This document shows, piece by piece, positions 54,638 to 64,000 of a DNA stretch of 64,000 nucleotides. Source of the stretch: Beverwykella pulmonaria (lineage: Eukaryota > Ascomycota > Dothideomycetes > Pleosporales > Melanommataceae); contig BCHH01000008.1 in the NCBI GenBank assembly GCA_001599595.1, positions 2,602,526 to 2,666,525 of the forward strand, read 5' to 3'. A program made the position numbers and the translations under genes. The stretch's first letter is position 1. Each line of letters opens with the position of its first letter. The notes beneath the pieces are model-generated. The model was not told the DNA's origin and did no database searches. It saw nothing but the letters and a program-made list of their open reading frames with translations.

Positions 54638-57600
54638 TTTGCTAAAGTGGGTGTGCTGGCAGTGGGATTGTTGTGGAGGGAGGGGCAGACACAGCTGAAC
54701 ACAGGATGCACAAGAGAAGGGGTATTACAAAAGGCGTATGGAAGAATAAGGCTCTGTGCCGGCAGGTGACAGTGGGAGACGAGGTGCAAGCTCTGTCTGG
54801 TGAAGAAAAGAGAGCAGGAGTGGTGTGAGGGAGGGAAACAAAGGACGGCGAGCGGCCAAGGGCTGCGACAGCTTTAAGGTAATAAGGTTGCTAGGGGCCC
54901 TTTGGAACAGGGATTATCGAAATTGGACGTGACTGGCAGCCGCTGCTGGACCCGCTTGGTGCACCCTCCATGTCCTTTCGCCAGCGCGCGGCGTCGAATT
55001 AACGCGACTCGACTGTTATGCACCGGGCCCGCGCTGAAACAACGCCCGTGTGCATCTGGCGGCACCCAACATATCCACAACGTCCAGTGCGGATGAGCAG
55101 AGGCAGATATGGAGAGTTCTGGATTGGGTTTTGGAGAGCCACCACTGGACAGCCTGGGGGCGCCTTTTCCTGCATGCCTGCTGCTTTGATATCTCGCCGC
55201 AGCAGGGTCATGCGACCCCTCCTCCTCTCCGCAATACTCCGCGGCTTTGCCTCTCGATCGTCCAACATATGCTGAATGGGCTCCTCACGAGACAGCACGA
55301 GACAGGCAAGGAAACCGCCGGGCTTGACCGCCGTCCATCCAGCGCGCTGGGACGAGCAACGGGCGATGGAGCGATAGGACCATTCCATGACTGTCGGCTG
55401 TGACTGGTCGTGTCTGCGCTGAGGAGGACGACGATTGTACCATCCTGCAGCCGTCTTCCCTCATACAGACGGATATGGCACATCATGCCATGTCGTGTGT
55501 GTGCTGCCTAGGTATCTTGCATCTTGCATCCTGCCGGTGCAGCAGCAGCATGGCAATTTGCCCTGTTTCCATTTGCAGGCACCGATTCTTTTCGCGGCTC
55601 ATGGTCTGTCTCCCTCGCTCTCCGGTCCACAGCAGTGCATTTATCCCAGCGCTCACCGTCCGTCCTGGGTGTGCACAACTCTAGCCTCTGGCAAGCCTCT
55701 CGCGTCGTGCACATCACAACATGCACGAGTATGCCAAGGTATTGGCCCGAGCGCGCGAGGCTAGACGAAAGAGGGGCAAGCGTTGGTGCTACCGCTTACC
55801 GCACAGCGAATCGCATGCTGCTCAGGCCGTCGATCCCCGTTTACCTTCTTGGATCCTGACGCCTAAAACACTCTGCGAAATTGGCGACAGGTAAGGCGAG
55901 CGGGCGACCAAATGGTAGCTCCCGGTCGCCCAACCTCACATTGTCATCCCCGCGCGCGGCTGCTCTGTGGGCTTGCGTCCAGGTCCAGCTCACTGCTGAG
56001 CATGAACTGCCTGCGTCGATGCCAGAATTCTGAAACACTTCTGACATGCCGACCACCACAGCCTAGCACCTTGTGGTTGGGCGACACGAACCTGCACCAT
56101 GACCAAAACGTGCGCCCGATATATTGCCCATCGTGAGGAGCTTCTCCAAATCAAGCACCGGAGAAGCATGGACGCAGATGCTGATTTGAAGAAAATTGCC
56201 AAAAAGTCCGACTGCACGCTGGGCCCGCCCGGCTGATCTGAGGGCAACCATGGCCGTGCGGTGAAGCGAGCGAGACGCCTGCTTCACGTGAATAGGGGCA
56301 CCTCAACTTCCAAAGGCCGTTTGACACCAGAATCCATAACCATGGTCCGGCCTGCCTCACCAAACCGCGCTGTTGCGTATCACTCCACTCGCCCAATATC
56401 ATCCATCCTGTCATCTTGTCATGCTGTTTTCCCCCGAATAGAAAAAAAAAACCAACTCTAACGTAAAATTCTGTGGGCATCATCCCTTCGTCTCTTGTGG
56501 TTCGCAAGCGCGATAAGATCTATTGAAGGATCCCTAGACGGTTCGCCCAATCAGCCATCCCGAACTGCCCTGCACGTTCTCACCGCCACCAGGTGGAGAA
56601 TGAAGAAAAAAAAAACCCCTATTCCCTGTCGTGCACGGCAAAACGGCCTGGTACGGAGTTGTGGTGGGGCGGCGTCAAGTTGCGCAACTTTCATAACTTC
56701 AGGGCGTTTTTTCCATGCCTAAGGTTCCTTGCCGCTGCCAATTTCTCACGCCACAAAGTCATCAGCGCCACGCCGAATCAACGGCCGGCCGATGTCTTAG
56801 AATCTGCAACCAAACATCGTGAAGACGCGAGCTCATGAGATGGAACGGTGGATCGAGGCTCCTGGAATTTCGTGAACCCGGGGAATATGTACGTGCCGAG
56901 CCGCCAGTAATTTGTCTCGTGCAAGCCACGGCTCCACAGTTTTGATATCAATGTTTCCCTAACAGCGAGTTGGGATGAGAACGGGGACGCGTACCTACTT
57001 GACAATGAGCCCCTGGAACAGAGATGCCGAGGTTTTTCACGATTTATCCTCTTCATTTTGTAATTATAGAGTGAAGCCTTTTGGATGCTGTACTTCTGTC
57101 AACACAAGAACGATTTAAATAAGAGGTCGCTAAACCACCAGGGTCTACTCACAATTTAGAAAAAACAATGAACTCCCAAAATAAGAGCGTTTCGTCACTT
57201 CTTGTCCTACCAACTACGACATACCATCCTCAGCATACATCATTCTTTCTTCTGGAAGCCAGTTTGAGAACAGGTCGACGGTCTCATATATTTCGAGAGG
57301 TGTGGTCAAAATAAGCTCAGAATGACATTACCTACGAAAGGAAGGAGGGCGCAAAACTGGTCACATTGACGCCAATTTCAGAACGAATCAAAATGTGTCA
57401 GTTCGACCACTCACCTTCTAGGCTTTCGGAATAATTGATACTGCAGAACGGAGCATACCGTTTGAATGATCAGCACTTTCTTTTCCAACAATTGCAAGTG
57501 GTCGAGCAAGAAAGGTAAAGGCTTCATTTTCTTTCAATTTCAAGACGGTTCGCTTCACGAGGACTATCGCATCCCACAGACGAAAGAAAATTCTCAATAA

Positions 57601-59229
57601 TTTTCTCTTCTTTATGTCTATCTCTCATGATCATATCGCCCTCAATTCCTACATAGGTCATCATGTCCTATTTTGATAGTCAGAACAACGCACTCATTGT
57701 TATTGTTGCATGGATACACCCTCTCCAGTCCCATTTTATACTTATAATCCTTGTGTGACCCTGTTGAGCGGTCTATCAGGCATCATGCATGAGGCATGAA
57801 TACGTCTACAACTTTCTATCGTCGATCCTAGTCATTCCTGCACAGGATGCAAGGACATCCCTTCCGTTTACCCCAGAATCTACCACAATATCTTCCCGGG
57901 CTTCCAAGATCTTCGTGCCATGGACATGCTTCCCCCTCTACGACCACGAGCCACGTCATCGTCATCACCATCTTCGGGCCGCTTTATCAATCGATCATGA
58001 GAACGACGTCATACCTCGTATGGCTCGCCGTTGAACAGAACACTTACGAGTAAATGTTGTTTCCACAACCTCAAAATCTTCATAGATCGACTAGGACGTT
58101 ATATTCGACCCTTCAACTACACTTAAAACGCCTTCCTGTTCGCGTCCACATTTCGAATATACCCATGGAGTCTAATTGTTTTATCTCGGCATCAATGCTG
58201 CTGGTATTGGCAGTGACGTTAACAGTCTAGAACACGCTCTGCTATCTACTCTTCCTTTCAATATCGGCGTGCTATAGAAGGGAGAAGCACCCCCTTTCCT
58301 TCTTCCGCCCTACGCGACCAAAGTCACCATCGTGTTCTATTTCCCATTCCATCTGCTTGACATAATCTCCACAGCAGCTTCAAAAGCCTCTCCGAAAACA
58401 ACAGTATCTACTACATCGCACATATGATCCTTGCAATTTTCCTTAGATCATACTCCTCATGAGCAGGTCCCGCGAAATCTACAAATCACATCGATATTGC
58501 CCGCCAATTTCCAACCAGTACCACGTTCTCCTACCCATCGTCAATGTCCGACAAATAGATAACATGCTTTCTTCCTCGCTTCCTCTGTCTCATTATACCA
58601 TTTGCGCTCGTGTCGGTCATTTGTATATGAACGCGCTCCTTTCATGTCTGCACACAATAGTTTTACTTGTGCTCTCGTCGATTTGTAATGCGAACGAGGC
58701 ACGTTGACGGGTGTATAGCTACTTACTCACTGCTGTTTCTCGTGGGAATCAAGGGATTGCGTTTTGCCGCGGGCGGGAGATCTGGATTCTAGCTTTGGGT
58801 GCAACGAGAGGAGCAGGACGTCAACCGTGGTGCATGTTAGATGTCGAGCGTTCTCTATCTGTAATCACTCGACATGGATTTCAGAATGTTCATTGAAGAC
58901 GATGATATGATATTTCGTTCCTTTTCTCTCTCTCTCTCTCTCTTCATATCATCCTCACAATTCAAGTCACCGTCTGTTTGTCTCGCACCAAATCCAGCCT
59001 GGAACCTTCTCCACCATCTTCCTGGTCCCTATTTTCGGATCGCCAAATGAAATTTTTATGTACCCATCAAAGCAAAACATACACGAAGAAAAAAGCGAGG
59101 CAAGGACAGCGAAATCGATTGGGTACACGTTGTGCAATCAAAATACCCAAAACTGCATCCAGAGCCCCCTATTCCCAAATCCCCTTATTGAGCAATGGGG
59201 AATGGTCGTCAGAGAAAAATGACCACAAC
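54638..59229. other. 4.6-kb region without a recognisable gene
   Basis: Nothing coding could be supported. The first half (about 54640-57060) is GC-rich with many chance frames below 130 codons; the second half (about 57060-59000) is distinctly A/T-rich. A (TC)9 microsatellite lies at 58925-58942. It may contain long regulatory sequence for the Meu6-like gene, whose start faces this region, or non-coding transcripts. Confidence 0.45.
58925..58942. repeat. (TC)9 microsatellite
   Basis: A perfect dinucleotide run of nine TC units, flanked by T-rich sequence, about 290 bp from the 3' end of the SulP gene. Confidence 0.9.
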
Positions 59230-62200
59230 CTAAGAAGCAGTTACAAGAACGTATCTGCAAGTCTGTATTAGCACCGCTCCCACATCCTCTCGCCAATCAA
59301 GGAATACGTACGAAGTGATAGCATCCATCCTCTCCTTGGTCAACTTTAATCCCACCTTTAACAACTCGCTCGCCACGTCCCTATTCTTCTCCTCCAACTC
59401 TTTGTACTTCTCCCTCGTCAACAGCCACGCAACCGAATCATTCTCCGCCGCCACAGTCCCTGTGCGATCCGTCTCCGAAAAGAACGGAAGTTCACCGCAC
59501 GTCGTGCCCGGCAAAATGACCTCATAGAACCGTCCCTGATCGAGTTCATACTCCGTCCTGAATCGGCCCCGTTCGAGAATGTAGAACCCATTCGGCTCGT
59601 CGCCACGCGAGTATAGCACGGTGCCGGCAGGATACTCTTTGCGATGGAAGTAAGGAGCTGCGATGTGCCAGAAGTCTTCGTTTCTGTCGCTGACGTCTTC
59701 AAAGGTTTGGAGAATGATTTTGATAGGCTGGGCGAAATTCTTCCATTTCGATGGCACGACCGAGGCCGTTTCTCGGTCATGTTCGGGGAGAGAGGATGTT
59801 TCGGCGCCCTGCTCGCGCATTGTAGTTGCCGCGGCGAGGAATTGGGCGCCACGGCGGGGGGATGCGAGGTTTGGATCCAGGGGATTTGCCTGCAGAGACG
59901 ATGCAGGCGAAGAGTTGGGTGATTGTTGATTGCCATTCTTTGTGAGGCGAGAAGATGGTCCGGCACCATGTATCGATAATGGGGGGGTCTTTTGTCGCTT
60001 GGCATTCGGGGAACTATAGTGTCCATAGAAGGCTTCCAGGAGCTCATTCTCACAGGCTTCTAGCGCCATGTTTAAGTCCTCGAATACCTGTGGGGGAGGA
60101 CAAGCATCGTCGCCTTTCTCCACGTCCAAGAGCCCGACGTTCTGCAGAGCCTGGCCGACCTTACTTGTGAAAGAGACGCCGGAAATGATCATTCTGACGT
60201 TCTTGCGGCTGAGTATTCGATTGATGCGCTGAAACCCCTCTGAGCCGGAGAAATCGACATCCGTGACATGGGAGAAGTCGACGATGATGAAACTTATCGG
60301 CTGCTTCCGGAAGTTGTCTTCTTTGATCAAGGAACGCATATACTCTTCTACCGAGACGATGGTTCCGAAGAAGAGGAAGCCGCTAAGTTTAATGAGCTGG
60401 ATTTGGCCACGCACTCGGCTAAGATACCGACGGTCGGCTCGGGGGCGGCGGACGGTCGACTCGGCAATATCTCCGCTGTATGATGCTCGAACTGCTGGGT
60501 TGCGGGAGCTCTGAATGACGTAGCTGAGGCATGCCAATACGATACCTGTGAAGATGCCGACAACGAAGTCATAGACGCCCATTATGAGGACGATAGCGAC
60601 GATGGTGAGATACTCGAGCCTGTGGCACTTGCCATATGTGTCCCAGATAGCCTCTTCCATGAGCTCGATGCCGAGTAGGAAGATCAAGGCACCAACAAGG
60701 CAGACTGGAATGTATCCAATCATTGCAGGACCAGCCACCCAGACAGCAGTGGTCGCTACTGCGAGTAGAATCCCCGCGACACGACTATTGCCTCCGTTTT
60801 CGATAAAGAGAATACTGTTGGCGTAAACAAGGTAATTCTAAGTATGGTAAGTGATGACCTCCCAAGCGGCTGGTGATTTGACATACTTGAATGCTACCAA
60901 CGCACCCAGACAAGGTATTCGAGATACCGTGAGCGATGAGTTCTCGGTTCACGTCGACGTTGTCTTCCTTGACTGCAGCACCAAGTGCTGGAACGTTAAT
61001 CGGCACATGAATGATGCCAAAGAACGACAAGGCAAACATGGTAGGAATGGTGCTGGCCAGAGCTTTGACATCTACACTTCCAAATTCTACGTACCGTCAG
61101 TATAAGCGCTCGGAAAATAGTGTAATGGCATAAACTCACTGAAGTAAGAGTAGAATCGATAAAACGGAACCCCCGCTTCAGGCTTCTCAAAGACCCATCC
61201 TGAATCGCGTACGACGTCCAAGTCCAGCCTAAGTATGCCTTTGACGACGATGTAGAAGACAGCGAATATGAGAATGAAGAATCCAGGGAGAACAAAGGGA
61301 CTTTTCATCATGCGCCGTAAAACCAGAACGATGACTGCGAGGACCAATGGAAGGATCCAGAGGTATACAGTGTCGCGACTAAACAGCTTATGTAGAGTGG
61401 GAAGATCATAGTTCAGATTGCCTTCCAAACGAGCCGACACCTCGATACCAGTCACGACAAGGAAAAATCCTACACCTCCGATGCATCCTATCAATATGTG
61501 TCTCGGGAAGAAGCTGACTAGGTTGCCCAGCTTGAAGCCCCCAAGGGCGAGGAATATAAGGCCGGTGACAACCGAACTTAGACAGTAAGCCACAATGACG
61601 GTCGCTATTATGGCCTCGGGGCTCTCCCCCTTCATCCTACCCATGATTTGAAAAGCCATTTTGTGGAAAAACGGAACCACTTCGATCATTTCCGACCCAA
61701 CACCACCTTTGAAGACGGAGAGCCCAAGCGAATAGCTGAGCTGAGAGACAATACAGCTGACGAAGAAGATGGAGATGCCGTCCGGACCAGTTCGGCTGAA
61801 TATGGAGCTTCCAAGGGGAAATAGAATGTATCCATAGGAAAGTGCATCGAGGATGTTTAGTAGGAGGCCCAGGAAGACAGCCGAAAGGGTTTGCAAGCTT
61901 GCTACCGCACCTGCAGCGGCGGCATCCCTGGTGTAATTTTTCGGGTTCAGAAAGGCGCGCTTAGCCCCAGCTAGATTTTCTCGTGCCGCTGTGAAAATCC
62001 GCGCAACCTGTGTCTTAGGCCTCGTTGTGCTTGGGAGATTCGGTGATGGTGATGCCTTTGCTGATTTCTGGTGCGGATGCGACTCGGGTCGGGAAAGCCT
62101 AGCTTTTGGTAGCAGCAGCGGAGTGTTCTCGCTGGATGGCTCGGTATCCTCAACCACAACCTCTGGAACAGTTGATCCAGAAGAGGTTGCATATATGCTA

Positions 62201-62991
62201 TAGTCGTGTCCCTCGTCCTGGGAATGGCGTGATGAATGGAAGAAGCCCTGGCCGTCGTTTCTCGATGCGCCAACCACGGTTTCCGGCGTCTCTGGCTCTG
62301 TGTCTTCTCCAATGACATCAGGCTCCAAGGAATCCAAAGAGGTCCTCCCCTCGCCGTATTCTGTGTTCAAGCCTGTGTACCGGCTCGAGATGGTGTCTGT
62401 GTCGGTGAAGCTGGATCGGTCGCGCTGGCCTTGATAGACCTCCGACTCAAGCGCGTAGGATGCCAACTCTTGGGTTCTCTCACGGACGCCGTGGGACGAA
62501 TATTGGGGGGCATCTATGGATCGGTTAGCTCAAGTGCGGGTCAAGTGGGAGAGTGCTACGAATACACTACCACATGCGACGGAGCAGTGCGGGAGCTTCG
62601 GGCGGAACAAGAGACAGCAACCGTCTACCATGTTTTCTTCGCGCCATCCAGCCTAGATGATGCCATCTCATAGTTTGTGCCATGCCCTAGTCCGTCCCAT
62701 GTGCTAGTATGCGTTCCCAGAGGTGTGTCGCGTACCGTTGATGGAGTGGGATGCGTGATGGGCGAAGGACCGGACGGGGTTTCTCTGCGTGTAGGACCCC
62801 GAGTGTGTCAGATTGGGCGCGGCAGAGGGGGCTCTTATGGGACGCGATCGAGGGAGGGTGCTGGACCCGTGGTCTGGCTGTGCGGGCGGGTCCCTTGAAA
62901 AGTCGCCATCATGGACATGGTCGCCTGTGAACGGGAGTGGTTGCTGTGTAGAATTCGAGTCTGCGCGTCGTCTCGGGAGGCGACCGGGCAT
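59230..62991 (-). CDS. SulP-family transporter with STAS and cyclic-nucleotide-binding domains (Vsb1/YGR125W-like)
   Basis: Five exons (62991-62736, 62513-61140, 61086-60887, 60837-59312, 59254-59230) encode 1126 residues. A long Ser/Pro-rich cytosolic N-terminus (about 265 residues) precedes the SulP membrane domain ([14 protein letters not shown], then [14 protein letters not shown] and later [15 protein letters not shown]). A STAS domain follows ([33 protein letters not shown]), and near the C-terminus a cyclic-nucleotide-binding fold ([39 protein letters not shown]). Yeast YGR125W (Vsb1) has this arrangement and is linked to vacuolar basic amino-acid storage. The exact cargo here is unknown. 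The first exon was joined through GTACGC and CCATAG; upstream ATGs at 63051 and 63075 in the same frame are possible starts. Confidence 0.88.
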
Positions 62992-64000
62992 GATGACGGC
63001 GGGAGGGGAGCTACGACGGTGCAATTCAGCTTCCAGCGTCCAGTTGGGCATACACGACGGGTTGGCGGAGGGCACGGAGGGGCACGCAGAGCTGCTGTTG
63101 GTGTCGCGGGCAATTGTAGGACGGCGGGATCGCCGGACAGGGCGGATTTAGGGGGCGAGGCTGCTGCAAGCATTTTGTCCCGCATGATAGTGAAATGCGG
63201 GACGCGGCAAGGGCCTCGAAGGCAAGGCAGGGCCCGCTTGAGAGGGGGCAACATGATTCTGTGCGGCGGGCGTTGGGAAAACTTTCCCTGAGCTCGCGCC
63301 AGGGCCGCCGCACGGCAACGTCATCGGCCAAGGCACCCATCCAGCAGTTCACTTGCGCCATTCTCCGCCCAATGGCTTCAACAATAGGCAGCATTCCATC
63401 ATTTCGTCTGCTACATTGCAGCTCCATCATGGGCCGTGAGATTGCGAGCTATCACACCACACACGCTTGCAATGGCAACAGGCAATTCCAAAACATGTGA
63501 GTTGCAAGCATTCCCACCTGCAGGCCGGTCCGCCGTTAAGCCGTTAAAGTGCTTAGCGACCGCTGCGGAGAGCTTCCTGGCAAATCACGGCAGACCAGAC
63601 GCGCAGAGGGCTAAGTTTGCTCCACCCTGGAGTGAACGTGCACCGTGCCTCGACTCGATGAAATTTTGCTCGTCTTTCGCTCGTGGCCTAGGTGATGGGC
63701 AGAAGACTGTCCCGCAACCACCCACACCCAGATTCGAACAGAACACCTTTGCTGGTTTATGCCCGTGTGCGATTTCAATTCTCGTACGGTACACAGAACA
63801 ACACGCCCATGCCTGAGCAATACCGTACCCCTCTCGATGCACGCCCAGCATCCACTGGTCTGACTTCTCCGCATTTGAGCGTGTCCAATAAAAAGTACCC
63901 TTGATGCAGCTGCATCGTGCCATCAGATTTTTGGTCTTCGCGTGATCCGGCCCCTGGCTGTTGGGGCTGAAAACCCCCACGGGAATGCCGGCTCGATGGG
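62992..64000. other. Upstream region of the SulP gene, end of window
   Basis: About 1 kb with only short frames on both strands. It should contain the promoter and 5' leader of the SulP gene. No further gene could be supported before the window ends. Confidence 0.4.

Noticed and set aside
1..64000. tRNA, rRNA and CRISPR features
   Set aside because: No convincing cloverleaf with B-box, no rRNA-like conserved stretch and no regular spacer-repeat array were seen by eye. A covariance-model scan would be decisive for tRNA and snoRNA.

Overview
This window looks like nuclear chromosomal DNA of a filamentous ascomycete (Pezizomycotina). The evidence is short spliceosomal introns (mostly 46-140 bp, GT-AG with CTAAC/CTAAT-like branch points), a Zn2Cys6 regulator, a fungal rhodopsin-domain membrane protein, a Het-C homologue, a fungal SLATT protein, and house-keeping proteins with fungal architecture (Clf1, Prp31, Ssn8, Sal1, Syn8). 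The class cannot be fixed from sequence alone. No prokaryotic signature, CRISPR array, rRNA or convincing tRNA was seen. I built 20 protein-coding gene models, joining exons by hand from splice signals, reading-frame phase and family conservation.

Layout. 1-3.0 kb: sparse region with one weak ORF and small repeats. 3.0-4.4 kb (+): rhodopsin-domain membrane protein. 5.0-5.55 kb: inverted-repeat element with a 9-bp target duplication, resembling a Mutator-type MITE. 6.9-9.0 kb (-): Zn2Cys6 transcription factor with a long upstream region. 12.05-14.3 kb (-): D-2-hydroxyacid dehydrogenase with long introns. 15.6-19.8 kb: divergent spliceosome pair clf1 (-) and prp31 (+). 20.5-26.1 kb (all -): mitochondrial SAM-type carrier, fungal SLATT protein, small mitochondrial protein, conserved His-rich-start protein. 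28.2-32.2 kb: cyclin C (ssn8, -) and the Ca2+-regulated mitochondrial carrier (sal1, +). 32.85-36.0 kb: hsp10 (-) and a tRNA-Ile lysidine synthase-like gene (+), divergent around a heat-shock element. 36.8-39.9 kb: RING/TRAF protein (-) and SNARE syn8 (+). 40.4-47.8 kb: het-C (-) and a 985-residue ankyrin-repeat protein (+). 50.3-54.6 kb (-): DC-UbP/UBTD-like protein and a Meu6-like PH-domain protein. 54.6-59.2 kb: a 4.6-kb stretch without a recognisable gene. 59.2-63.0 kb (-): SulP/STAS/cyclic-nucleotide-domain transporter.

How the genes fit together. Most are core functions: splicing (clf1, prp31), transcription (ssn8 of the Mediator kinase module; the Zn2Cys6 factor), mitochondrial import and metabolism (two carriers, Hsp10, mitochondrial tRNA modification, a small matrix protein), endomembrane traffic (syn8) and vacuolar or plasma-membrane transport. 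Several pairs are head to head with compact shared promoters. The accessory flavour comes from the MITE-like element, het-C beside the ankyrin protein, and the SLATT protein. The most unusual signals are in gene structure: an 8-nt microexon in het-C, two GC-AG introns (sal1 and hsp10), two start codons cut off from the rest of the coding sequence by an intron (hsp10 and the UBTD-like gene), and a frame-preserving, stop-free last intron in the SulP gene. I did not find a clearly new multi-gene defence or biosynthetic system.
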